DNA of 14,010 nt from the NCBI GenBank assembly GCA_947086925.1, contig CAMUAL010000037.1:1-14010 (forward strand). The letters run 5' to 3'. The stretch is from an uncultured Clostridia bacterium. GTDB taxonomy: Bacteria; Bacillota; Clostridia; Christensenellales; Pumilibacteraceae. A program made the position numbers and the translations under genes. Each line of letters opens with the position of its first letter. The stretch's first letter is position 1. Of the stretch, positions 7,203 to 14,010 are shown piece after piece. Below the pieces are notes generated by a model. That model did not search any database and was not told the DNA's origin. It saw nothing but the letters and a program-made list of their open reading frames with translations.

Positions 7203-7844
7203 TTACGCAAATAAATCTTTGCGGGTGTTTGCAATGGTTATGATTTCGGCGGGACTCGCGGCAAATGCGTCGGCGGCGGCAAGAGTTCCGTTTACGCCGT
7301 AGCCGTAGGTTACGGCAACAACCTTTATGCCCGCGCCGTGCGCGCCGTCTATATCGTACACGGTATCGCCCACCATAAGGTTGAGTTCCGCCGTTTTCGC
7401 CCTTTGCACCATGCCGCTTTTGTCATTGCTCTTGTGGGCGTAGTCGGGAGCAATCACCTTTGAAAAGTATTTTGCATAGTCGTACTTTTCAAGCAGTTTT
7501 TCCACCATAACAAGCGGCTTGCTCGACGCTATGCTTATGCCGTAGCCTAATCGGGTAAGTTCGATAAGCATTTCGCTTATGCCGTCATACGGGTGCGAAA
7601 GATACACGTCGTGCGCAAAGTACCGCTCGCGGTACGCCTCTACCGCTTTTAAAGCCGTTTCTTCGTTTAAGCCCGCCGTTACCGAAAAGCTGTGATACAG
7701 CGACGGACCTATAAATAAATTAAGCTTGTCCTCTGCCATAGGCGGCGCGCCCACCGCATTTAAAGCGTAACGCGCGCTTGCCTTTATTCCCTCGCCCGTA
7801 TCGAACAGCGTGCCGTCCATATCGAAAATAATTCCGTATTTCAT
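7203..7844 (-). CDS. HAD-superfamily phosphatase, phosphoglycolate phosphatase-like
   Basis: A 213-aa cytosolic haloacid-dehalogenase-type hydrolase with all four motifs: nucleophile motif DMDGT (8-12; Asp8 and Asp10), motif II as ASSKP (106-110; Ser107/Ser108), a lysine for motif III (Lys138 or Lys142), and motif IV GDTVYD (159-164). The helical cap inserted after motif I places it in the Gph/PpaX/YjjG-like subfamily, which removes phosphate from small metabolites such as phosphoglycolate, nucleotides or sugar phosphates. The substrate cannot be read from the sequence. It starts 6 nt after the SDR gene, with AAGGA (7855-7859) overlapping the end of that gene. alaS follows after 67 nt. Confidence 0.9.
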   Translation of the reverse strand: MKYGIIFDMDGTLFDTGEGIKASARYALNAVGAPPMAEDKLNLFIGPSLYHSFSVTAGLNEETALKAVEAYRERYFAHDVYLSHPYDGISEMLIELTRLGYGISIASSKPLVMVEKLLEKYDYAKYFSKVIAPDYAHKSNDKSGMVQRAKTAELNLMVGDTVYDIDGAHGAGIKVVAVTYGYGVNGTLAAADAFAASPAEIITIANTRKDLFA

Positions 7845-7850
7845 TACCGT

Positions 7851-8723
7851 TTAATCCTTCGGTTTAAGCTTAGACTTATGAGCTTTGTAGTAGTCGAGCG
7901 TTTTGTTTATGCCCGTTGAATGAGCGGTGAACTTAAACGAGCCTATCGCCGACATGAGCTTATCTACGCAAGCCGTCATTTCGTACTCGTCGGACTTACC
8001 CACAGTTACCGAAACGTCGCGGTCGTTCTTCTTTGCGTAGGCTTTCGCTTTTTTGGCGAAATCGGATAAGGCAACGGGAACAGGCGACGCCACGTTATAA
8101 TCGCCGCGCTCGTAGTCGTTATCCAAAAACAGCGAAATTATTTTGCACGCGTCCTCTACGTAAATTGTTGAAAAAGTCTTGTCGCCCGAAAGTTCTATTT
8201 GCTTTTTGCCCGTAATCGCATGCGACAGAATTTCAACCTGACGGTTGTATTTAACCGACGCTCCCGCGCCGTATACGCCGAAAAACCGCAACACGGTACT
8301 GATTTTATCCTTGCTTGCAAGCAAATGTATCATGTATCGGCTGAGTCCGTAACCCGAGCGCGGAATCGTTTTTCCGAAGTCGCTTTCCGAAAAATTTTCA
8401 ACGGGACGTTTTAAATCCACGTCGGCGGCGTCGCCTATCACTATAAGCTTTTTAACGCCGTAAAGAGTTGACGCATACTGCACGTTTTTAAACATTATGA
8501 GATTATCCGCCTCTAACACCGACCCAGTGAGTCCGTCGTGCTTACCCGCAAGATGCACCACTGCGTCGAATTTGTTTTCGCGGAATATCTTCGAAACTTC
8601 TTCGAACCGCATTAAATCCATTGTATCCCGCGAAGGCGCGCAAATATTGTATTTGTTTTTGTACATAGAAACAAAATTCGCGCCTATAAATCCGTTACCG
8701 CCGGTTACAAGTATATTTTTCAT
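7851..8723 (-). CDS. SDR-family NAD(P)-binding protein, sugar epimerase-like, altered catalytic residues
   Basis: A 290-aa extended short-chain dehydrogenase/reductase related to NAD-dependent nucleotide-sugar epimerases. The Rossmann motif TGGNGFIG (7-14), the downstream VVHLAG (55-60) and 'RFFGVYG' (146-152) fit the WcaG/GalE type. The usual active site is Ser/Thr plus YxxxK. Here the Tyr is kept (Tyr125), but the partner is Arg129 (YGLSR), and the strand that normally carries the catalytic Ser/Thr reads VIGDAAD (95-101). Cofactor binding therefore looks intact while normal catalysis is doubtful. It may have another substrate or a binding role. GGAGG (8737-8741) lies 13 nt before the ATG. 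It follows glnS by 48 nt and precedes the HAD gene by 6 nt. No cell-wall or capsule genes are nearby to hint at a sugar. Confidence 0.85.
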   Translation of the reverse strand: MKNILVTGGNGFIGANFVSMYKNKYNICAPSRDTMDLMRFEEVSKIFRENKFDAVVHLAGKHDGLTGSVLEADNLIMFKNVQYASTLYGVKKLIVIGDAADVDLKRPVENFSESDFGKTIPRSGYGLSRYMIHLLASKDKISTVLRFFGVYGAGASVKYNRQVEILSHAITGKKQIELSGDKTFSTIYVEDACKIISLFLDNDYERGDYNVASPVPVALSDFAKKAKAYAKKNDRDVSVTVGKSDEYEMTACVDKLMSAIGSFKFTAHSTGINKTLDYYKAHKSKLKPKD

Positions 8724-8771
8724 TGTTAAGGTTTAACCTCCGTTTGGTTTCCTTGCTTTTCGTTATTTATA

Positions 8772-10388
8772 TTAAGCTTTCGGCTTGTTATATGCGTCCT
8801 TTAAGCCTACAATGCGGTTAAATACGAGCCCTTCTTTAATATCGCGGCAGAAATATCCCTGACGCATAAACTGGAACGAGTCGCCTTTTGCCGCATTGCT
8901 TAAATATTCCTCGATAAGAGCCTCTTTTTCTACAAGCGATTCGGTGTTTAATCTGTCGTTGAAGTCGGGAATCGAATCGTCATCGATAAGCAGATAGTCG
9001 TATAATCTCACCTTGGCTTTTACCGCTTTGTCGCTCACCCAATGAATAACGCCCTTTACCTTTATTCCGCTGTTGTCCTCGCCGCTTTTGGTTCCCGCCA
9101 CAATTTCGGCGTGAACCCGCTTAACGTCGTTCTCCGTTCCGTCGTAGCCAGTGCACTTTATAATGTAGCCGCTTTTAAGGCGCACGGTGCCGCCCACGGT
9201 AAGCCGCTTGTACTTGGGCGGAGGCACAACCGCAAAGTCGCTTTTTTCAATATACACGCGCTTTGTGAGCGTTATTTTGCGACTGCCTTTTTCGGGCTGA
9301 AACTGATTGATTTCGAAGTCGAGTTCTTCGCAGTATCCGTCGGGCAGATTGTCGAGCACAAGTTCGAGCGGCTCTATTACAGCCATTGCGCGGGGCGCGG
9401 CTGCGTTTAATTCTTCGCGTATGCAACTTTCGAGCTGAGCCGTTTCAACCTCGCTGTTCGCCTTCGCCACGCCTATGCGCTCGCAAAATTCGCGTATCGA
9501 CGAGGGTGTATAACCGCGACGGCGCAGTCCCGCTATCGTGGGCATACGGGGGTCATCCCAACCCGAAACAAATTCTTCGTCTACAAGCTTTTTAAGGTAC
9601 CGTTTGCTCATAATCGTGCGCCGAATATTCAGCCGCGCAAATTCGTACTGATGAGGCGGGTGCGGAAACTCGCACTCTCTGAGCACCCAATCGTAAAGCG
9701 GGCGGTGGTCTTCGAATTCGAGCGTGCATATACTGTGGCTTATGTTTTCAACCGCGTCCTCTATGGGGTGCGCAAAGTCGTACATGGGATACACGCACCA
9801 TTTGTCGCCCTGACGGTGGTGGTGCGCTTTAAGCACTCGGTATATAATGGGGTCGCGCATGTTTATGTTTGGACTTGCCATATCTATTTTTGCGCGAAGC
9901 ACAAGCGCGCCGTCGGCAATCTTGCCCGCACGCATCTGTTCGAAAAGCTCCAAACTTTCGGCTATGGGACGGTTGCGATACTTACTCTCCACTCCCGCCT
10001 CGGTAAGCGTTCCGCGCATTTTTTTCATATCCTCGGGCGTCACGTCGTCGATGTATGCTTTGCCCTTTTTAATGAGCGTTACGGCGGCGTTATACATAAT
10101 CTCGAAATAGTCCGACGCGTAATATACGTCGCCTTCCCACCCGAGCCATCTTGCGTCTTTTATAATCGACTGCACAAACTCGTCATCCTCTTTTACGGGG
10201 TTTGTATCGTCAAAGCGAAGATTGCATTTGCCGTTGTATTTTTTCGCCATTGCCACGTTTAAGCATATAGCCTTTGCATGACCTATGTGCAAATATCCGT
10301 TGGGTTCGGGCGGAAAACGCGTTATTATTTCGGTTTCGCGTCCCGCCGCCAAATCGGAGTCGATAATTTCTTCTATAAAGTTTGCCAT
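8772..10388 (-). CDS. glnS: Glutamine--tRNA ligase (GlnRS)
   Basis: Class I synthetase that joins glutamine directly to tRNA-Gln. The 538-aa length is close to E. coli GlnRS. Landmarks are RFPPEPNGYLHIGHAKA (24-40, containing HIGH 34-37), 'LRFDDTNP' (57-64), the tRNA-Gln-type 'YPMYDFAHPIEDA' (200-212) and 'SHSICTLEF' (218-226), and the KMSKS loop as IMSKR (259-263), the form typical of GlnRS and not GluRS. Two C-terminal beta-barrels (about 340-538) bind the anticodon. The ATG has GGAAG/AAGGA 7-9 nt upstream (10396-10402). The gene follows fhs by 35 nt. Most Firmicutes make Gln-tRNA by misacylation and GatCAB transamidation, so glnS here hints at ancestral transfer if the host is indeed a Firmicute. 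Its base usage looks like its neighbours, so it is not recent. Confidence 0.96.
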   Translation of the reverse strand: MANFIEEIIDSDLAAGRETEIITRFPPEPNGYLHIGHAKAICLNVAMAKKYNGKCNLRFDDTNPVKEDDEFVQSIIKDARWLGWEGDVYYASDYFEIMYNAAVTLIKKGKAYIDDVTPEDMKKMRGTLTEAGVESKYRNRPIAESLELFEQMRAGKIADGALVLRAKIDMASPNINMRDPIIYRVLKAHHHRQGDKWCVYPMYDFAHPIEDAVENISHSICTLEFEDHRPLYDWVLRECEFPHPPHQYEFARLNIRRTIMSKRYLKKLVDEEFVSGWDDPRMPTIAGLRRRGYTPSSIREFCERIGVAKANSEVETAQLESCIREELNAAAPRAMAVIEPLELVLDNLPDGYCEELDFEINQFQPEKGSRKITLTKRVYIEKSDFAVVPPPKYKRLTVGGTVRLKSGYIIKCTGYDGTENDVKRVHAEIVAGTKSGEDNSGIKVKGVIHWVSDKAVKAKVRLYDYLLIDDDSIPDFNDRLNTESLVEKEALIEEYLSNAAKGDSFQFMRQGYFCRDIKEGLVFNRIVGLKDAYNKPKA

Positions 10389-10423
10389 TTTTTTACTTCC
10401 TTAAAGCAGAATTTTTTTCGTGC

Positions 10424-12058
10424 TTAAAACAGTCCTTCGATTGTACCGTCGCCGTAAATCTTCATTTTTTCGGCGTTGGGGTGCTTGCCGAGTCCCGGCA
10501 TAAGCAATATGTCGCCCGCTATGGCAACTATAAACTCCGCGCCCGTACGTACCGTTAAATCGCGTATGCGGATTTTAAATCCCGCAGGACGCCCGAGCAG
10601 CAGCGGATTATCCGAAAGCGAGTACTGAGTTTTTGCAATGCACACGGGATATTTTTCCCATTCGGTGCCTTTGATTTTTTTAAGCATTTCTTGTGCCGCA
10701 GGCTCGAACTCTACCCCGTCCGCTCCGTAAATGCGCGTTGCCACCGCCGTTATTTTGTCTTCGGTGCTGTCGGAAAGCGGATAACAATACGTAAACTCTT
10801 TATCGGGGCTGTCGCAGAGCTCGCGCACCTTTTCGGCAAGAACGATGCCGCCTTTGCCGCCCTCGCCCCAAACATTTACGCACACGGCGGGCGCACCCGC
10901 AGCCTTGCATGCGTTTTCCACGATAGCTATCTCCTCGTCGGAGTCGGAAACAAAGCGGTTTATTGCAACAACGCACTTGCGAGAGAACACGCCGCTTATA
11001 TTTTCTATATGCTTAATCAAGTTACCGAGTCCCGATTTCAACGCTTCGTCGTTGCGCTCGGATAAATTTTCCTTGCTCATGCCGCCGCCGCATTTGAGAG
11101 CGCGCACGGTTGCCACTATTACCACGGCTTCGGGTTTTATTCCCGCCGCCCGGCACTTTATATCGAGGAATTTTTCCGCGCCGAGGTCGGCTCCGAATCC
11201 CGCCTCGGTAACAACGTAGTCGGCGTAGCTCATTGCGGTTTGCGTTGCCATTACGCTGTTACAGCCGTGCGCTATGTTTGCAAACGGTCCGCCGTGGACA
11301 AAAGCGGGAACTCCTTCGAGCGTTTGCACTAAATTCGGCGAAACGGCGTCTTTAAGTAAGATTGCCATTGCCTCGTCAGCTTTTATGTCGCGGCAGTAAA
11401 CGGGTTTATCCTCGGCGGTATAGCCCACTATTATATTACCCAAACGGCGTTTTAAATCTTCGGCGTTTCGGCTTAGGCACAGTGCCGCCATAACCTCGCT
11501 TGCCGCGGTTATATCGAACGAATCGTCGCGGTCGTTGTATTTTATTCCGCAGTGAATAAATCTGAGTGCGCGGTCGTTCATATCCAAACAGCGATGAAAG
11601 GTGACTTTATCTATTTTAAGCTCGTTACCGAAATACATGTGGCTGTCGGTCATTGCCGCAAGCAAATTGTTGGCCGCGGTGATTGCATGCAAATCGCCCG
11701 TAAAGTGCAGGTTTATATCGTCCATGGGTGCAATCTGCGCATAGCCGCCGCCCGCCGCGCCGCCCTTTATTCCGAACACCGGACCGAGCGACGGCTCGCG
11801 GAGAGCCAAACACACTTTGAGCCCTATGCGTTTCATTGCGTCGGCAAGACCTATGCTTACGGTGGTTTTGCCCTCGCCCGCCGCCGTGGGGTTTATGGCG
11901 GTTACGAGAATAACTTTGCCTTTTCCCGTCTTCGGCTTAACCTTTGCCATGTAATCGCCGTAAAGACGCAAATCTTTGCGGTTGATACCTATGCTTTTTG
12001 CCACCTTTTCGATTGGTTGCAATTTCGCCTCGGTTGCTATTTGAATATCGGTTTTCAT
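10424..12058 (-). CDS. fhs: Formate--tetrahydrofolate ligase (10-formyl-THF synthetase)
   Basis: Cytosolic enzyme that uses ATP to join formate and tetrahydrofolate, giving 10-formyl-THF for purine synthesis and initiator tRNA formylation. In acetogens it also works in the Wood-Ljungdahl pathway. The 544-aa length is near the usual 550-560. The N-terminal 'TDIQIA...LQPI' is typical, the nucleotide-binding loop is TAAGEGKTT (58-66), and the family blocks 'EPSLGPVFGIKGGAAGGGYAQ' (split over two strands), 'FTGDLHAI', 'NRFVSD' and the C-terminal 'GDILLMPGLGKHP' are intact. GAGAGG (12068-12073) stands 9 nt before the ATG. It lies 42 nt after the four-Cys protein gene and 35 nt before glnS. No other Wood-Ljungdahl or folate gene is in the window, so a biosynthetic role is the safer reading. 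Confidence 0.96.
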   Translation of the reverse strand: MKTDIQIATEAKLQPIEKVAKSIGINRKDLRLYGDYMAKVKPKTGKGKVILVTAINPTAAGEGKTTVSIGLADAMKRIGLKVCLALREPSLGPVFGIKGGAAGGGYAQIAPMDDINLHFTGDLHAITAANNLLAAMTDSHMYFGNELKIDKVTFHRCLDMNDRALRFIHCGIKYNDRDDSFDITAASEVMAALCLSRNAEDLKRRLGNIIVGYTAEDKPVYCRDIKADEAMAILLKDAVSPNLVQTLEGVPAFVHGGPFANIAHGCNSVMATQTAMSYADYVVTEAGFGADLGAEKFLDIKCRAAGIKPEAVVIVATVRALKCGGGMSKENLSERNDEALKSGLGNLIKHIENISGVFSRKCVVAINRFVSDSDEEIAIVENACKAAGAPAVCVNVWGEGGKGGIVLAEKVRELCDSPDKEFTYCYPLSDSTEDKITAVATRIYGADGVEFEPAAQEMLKKIKGTEWEKYPVCIAKTQYSLSDNPLLLGRPAGFKIRIRDLTVRTGAEFIVAIAGDILLMPGLGKHPNAEKMKIYGDGTIEGLF

Positions 12059-12100
12059 TATTTTTTACCTCTCGGGTTGAAATCTGTCTTTTGTCTTACC

Positions 12101-12487
12101 TTAATGATTGCAAAATTTTATATCGCGACTGTTTATTTCCATGCCGCCGTTTTGCTCGGAAAATCCGAATCTTTTAAAGTACGGGTTTATCTCCTCTACT
12201 CTTACCGTTATGGGATTGAATCCGCGGCACACGTTAAGTAACGACCTGTACATAACATCGCGGTAACTTTCGTCAATATCTCCGAAAACGCCCTTAACGA
12301 TTACTTTGCCGCCGCCGAGCCCGAGCACTCCCAAAGCTTTCGGTTCGGATTCGGTGAGAACGAATATTCTGTCGCCCTCGCCGACGTTTGCTTTAAACCG
12401 CTCTTTAAGCTTGCAGTACGCCGTATCGATTCCGTCGCACATGTCGCACGCATGTTCGTTTTGCATACATTCCTTAACCGTAAACAT
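12101..12487 (-). CDS. Small GNAT-like protein with four N-terminal cysteines
   Basis: A 128-aa protein of no family that I can name. The N-terminus has a cysteine pattern C7-x6-C14-x2-C17-x7-C25 (with His12 nearby) that could hold zinc or an iron-sulfur cluster. The rest looks like the core of an acetyltransferase (GNAT) fold: a beta-hairpin (IFVLTESE...ALGVLGLGGGKVIVKGVF, in segments), a helix (DVMYRSLLNVCRG, 77-89), a strand ITVRVEE (93-99), and the typical 'PYFKRFGF' turn (102-109). A full acetyl-CoA pyrophosphate loop (Q/RxxGxG/A) is not obvious, so enzyme activity is uncertain. The ATG directly abuts the stop of the transporter-like gene (no intergenic base), with AAGGA (12498-12502) inside that gene, so the two are surely co-translated and may act together. 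Confidence 0.8.
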   Translation of the reverse strand: MFTVKECMQNEHACDMCDGIDTAYCKLKERFKANVGEGDRIFVLTESEPKALGVLGLGGGKVIVKGVFGDIDESYRDVMYRSLLNVCRGFNPITVRVEEINPYFKRFGFSEQNGGMEINSRDIKFCNH

Positions 12488-13918
12488 TTAATTACCGTCC
12501 TTACCGTTTCCGTGCGGCGAGGTTTCATCCTGCTCGGAATTTTCTTCTTGCCCGTCGGGTTGGGTTAATGCGGAATCCTCCGCTTGTTCGCACGTTTCCG
12601 TATGCTCGGTTTCATCCTGCTCGGAATTTTCGGATTGCGTGATTCGCCGTGTCGCGCCTTTGCACACCCGCGCAACAATCGCACCCGACAAAATCAGTAT
12701 TGCGCTTACGCCGCTCGACGCCGCGGTAAGAACAGCCGAACCGAAAACCTCGAATATGCCCACTGCCGCGCCGAGTCCGAGCCCGAGCGCGAATCCGAGA
12801 GTTACTACGCAGTTTCGCATGCAAGTATACCTGCCCGTAGAGCAACCCGATAAATTCACCGCATAGTCGCGGTTTTTAGACATGCTCGTTATTGCCGCGC
12901 CGACCGTTGCTCCGAATACCGCCGCAAAAGTGAAAAGCACCACCGCTTTGATTGCAAATGCTATTGGTATAAAAGAAATAACCGTTACCGCCGCCGCAAG
13001 CGCGAGCATTACCGCCGCAAACGCAAGCGTTATGTTTTGCCCGCTTTTGAGCACGGATTTAACGCTCATTTTGTTTACACATATTCCCACCGTTACGGCA
13101 AGAGCCGCCGCCACAAGCACCGACGGTTTGAATCCGCCGCTGAGTCCGAACTGCGATTTAAACACATACTCGGGGAGAGTTGCCGCCGCCATGCTTATTC
13201 CCGCGCAAAGTAAAAACAGAGCGACTATAAGACGCACAACAGTGCGGCTTTTCAGAGGAGAAACGAATATGCGGTAATTCTCTTTTAAACTGCGCTTGTG
13301 CTTGGGTTCGAGTCTTATAAAATTCGGCATGTTGCGCACCGTGGAAAAGTACGCGGCTGCAATTCCCGCAAGCGAAACTATTCCCGCAAGTGCCGTTAGC
13401 TCGCGCACCGAATCGCGCGTTCCGCCGAAAAGCAACAGCAAAATAACGGCAATCGCTACCGAGCAAAGCGAAAACAGCTCGAAGCACGAATTTGCCGCAC
13501 CCGTACGGTCGAACCTGCTACCGACCGCGAAACTCGTATACATGAATATCTGCATAGAAAGCGAATGAATAAACAGCAAGCCTATAAGCGCGAACGCCTG
13601 ACCCACCGCCGAAATTCCGCCCACACCCAAAAGCAACACGTAAGATATTACCGCAATCAAGCCCGCCGCCGCCATGGACAAATGATACCGCCCCGTGCTT
13701 ATAGCCGTGTTTCCGTTTATAAGCGCGTATGCTATCGGCATTATAAGAACGGGCAAAGCCGCTCCCACAACAACTCCCACCGTAAGCGCAATGCTGTTAA
13801 GATGAGCAAATTCGCTTAAAAACAGCAAAACGAAAACAACCTCGGAAACAGCGGACAGACCGCCCATTCCGAAGATTATTTTACTTATTCCGCCGGTTGC
13901 CGTTTTTTGTTTGCCCAT
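12488..13918 (-). CDS. Twelve-helix membrane protein, MFS/GPH transporter-like, with acidic C-terminal tail
   Basis: A 476-aa integral membrane protein with about 12 hydrophobic segments (near 10-36, 41-68, 78-100, 103-131, 145-164, 171-190, 226-252, 262-281, 292-315, 318-345, 365-390, 395-420) and a longer basic cytosolic loop between helices 6 and 7 (about 192-225). This is the layout of the major facilitator superfamily, and the opening 'KIIFGMGGLSAVSE' resembles sugar/cation symporters of the GPH type. The substrate is not predictable. The C-terminal 50 residues are very acidic and polar and contain ENSEQDET twice (430-437 and 459-466), encoded by a 24-bp DNA repeat. An in-frame TAA two codons before the ATG at 13918 fixes this as the earliest start. 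The ribosome site is weak: AAGGA is about 15 nt away, inside the 36-bp tandem repeat. It is the first gene of the minus-strand cluster visible here. Confidence 0.82.
   Translation of the reverse strand: MGKQKTATGGISKIIFGMGGLSAVSEVVFVLLFLSEFAHLNSIALTVGVVVGAALPVLIMPIAYALINGNTAISTGRYHLSMAAAGLIAVISYVLLLGVGGISAVGQAFALIGLLFIHSLSMQIFMYTSFAVGSRFDRTGAANSCFELFSLCSVAIAVILLLLFGGTRDSVRELTALAGIVSLAGIAAAYFSTVRNMPNFIRLEPKHKRSLKENYRIFVSPLKSRTVVRLIVALFLLCAGISMAAATLPEYVFKSQFGLSGGFKPSVLVAAALAVTVGICVNKMSVKSVLKSGQNITLAFAAVMLALAAAVTVISFIPIAFAIKAVVLFTFAAVFGATVGAAITSMSKNRDYAVNLSGCSTGRYTCMRNCVVTLGFALGLGLGAAVGIFEVFGSAVLTAASSGVSAILILSGAIVARVCKGATRRITQSENSEQDETEHTETCEQAEDSALTQPDGQEENSEQDETSPHGNGKDGN
12521..12544. repeat. 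24-bp direct repeat, copy 1, in the transporter tail
   Basis: Identical to 12608-12631 and spaced exactly 87 bp (29 codons) from it, so both are read in the same frame and give the peptide ENSEQDET on the minus strand. It suggests growth of the acidic tail by an internal duplication. Confidence 0.8.
12608..12631. repeat. 24-bp direct repeat, copy 2, in the transporter tail
   Basis: Second perfect copy of the 24-bp repeat at 12521-12544. The DNA between the copies codes for other acidic and Thr/Cys residues and is not obviously repeated, so the duplication is either old outside the two matching blocks or limited to them. Confidence 0.8.
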
Positions 13919-13920
13919 TT

Positions 13921-14010
13921 CTTTTTACGTCAATCCTTAACCCGTTTAAAAGTGCTCTTTTTACGTCAATCCTTAACCCGTTTAAAAGTGCTCTTTTTAC
14001 GTCAATCCTT
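13921..14010. repeat. 36-bp perfect tandem repeat at right edge
   Basis: Units begin at 13921, 13957 and 13993 (the last is cut by the window end after 18 bp), giving 2.5 identical copies with no spacers. Each unit starts CTTTTTACGTCAATCCTTAA and ends CCCGTTTAAAAGTGCT. Read on the minus strand, each unit has TTGACG and an AAGGA. GTCAA-TCC-TTAAC forms an imperfect palindrome with one mismatch. The array ends 2 bp before the start codon at 13918, so it occupies the 5' untranslated or promoter region of the transporter-like gene. Confidence 0.9.

Noticed and set aside
7136..7234. Longer alaS starting at the ATG at 7234
   Set aside because: It would overlap the HAD gene by 32 bp and add a 33-residue tail unlike AlaRS. 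The GTG at 7135 has a strong ribosome site and matches the family N-terminus.
9651..10262. 203-aa open frame on the plus strand opposite glnS
   Set aside because: It is antisense to a clearly functional glnS, has a composition typical of a mirrored reading frame, and has no family motif or ribosome site of note.
10424..12058. fhs as a sign of acetogenic Wood-Ljungdahl metabolism
   Set aside because: No other pathway genes (folD, metF, acs/CODH) are in the window, and fhs is widespread in non-acetogens for purine synthesis.
11552..12241. 229-aa open frame on the plus strand opposite fhs and the four-Cys gene
   Set aside because: It spans parts of two real genes on the other strand and shows no recognisable domain, so it is treated as an antisense shadow.
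13921..14010. 36-bp repeats as a CRISPR array
   Set aside because: 36 bp is a common CRISPR repeat length, but the copies are contiguous with no spacers and no cas gene is present, so a tandem repeat is the correct description of what is visible.

Overview
The window is a compact bacterial housekeeping segment carrying ten protein-coding genes with almost no spare DNA. The standard genetic code fits: TAA and TGA both serve as stops, and starts are ATG plus one GTG. Clear AAGGA/GGAGG-type ribosome sites and near-consensus sigma-70-type promoters (TTGACA/TTGACT, 17-nt spacer, TAAAAT/TATAAT) are visible. Base composition is balanced, and GCC/GCG/CCC codons are common. Taken together with the protein sequences, this suggests an uncultured Clostridia-like Firmicute such as those in gut metagenomes. 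That assignment is an inference, not something the sequence proves.

Layout. Positions 1-136 hold hairpins, one of them a plus-strand terminator presumably belonging to a gene beyond the left edge. aspS (minus) and leuS (plus) are divergent from a 189-bp intergenic region that carries one strong promoter for each. leuS runs to 4513 and meets the minus-strand genes at 4514-4649. That convergent region is packed with four stacked inverted repeats, one of which works as a bidirectional terminator. From the right edge down to 4650, eight minus-strand genes lie nose to tail with gaps of -4 to 67 nt, in transcription order: a 12-helix membrane transporter-like protein, a 128-aa GNAT-like protein with four N-terminal cysteines, formate-tetrahydrofolate ligase (fhs), glutaminyl-tRNA synthetase (glnS), an NAD(P)-binding SDR/epimerase-like protein, a HAD phosphatase, a compact alanyl-tRNA synthetase (alaS), and a small membrane protein with a TPR-like domain. 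No good internal promoter was seen, so they may form one long transcription unit. The right edge (13921-14010) is a 36-bp perfect tandem repeat that continues out of the window just upstream of the first gene.

Function. Four aminoacyl-tRNA synthetases (Asp, Leu, Gln, Ala) sit within about 10 kb, together with fhs, which supplies 10-formyl-THF for purines and initiator-tRNA formylation. The region is therefore weighted toward translation supply. No phage, transposase, CRISPR or secretion genes are present, and I found no convincing new multi-gene system. The most noteworthy points are the compact AlaRS lacking two domains, the palindromic element at the convergent junction, the 36-bp tandem repeat at the right edge, the transporter/four-Cys protein pair, and the SDR protein with altered catalytic residues.
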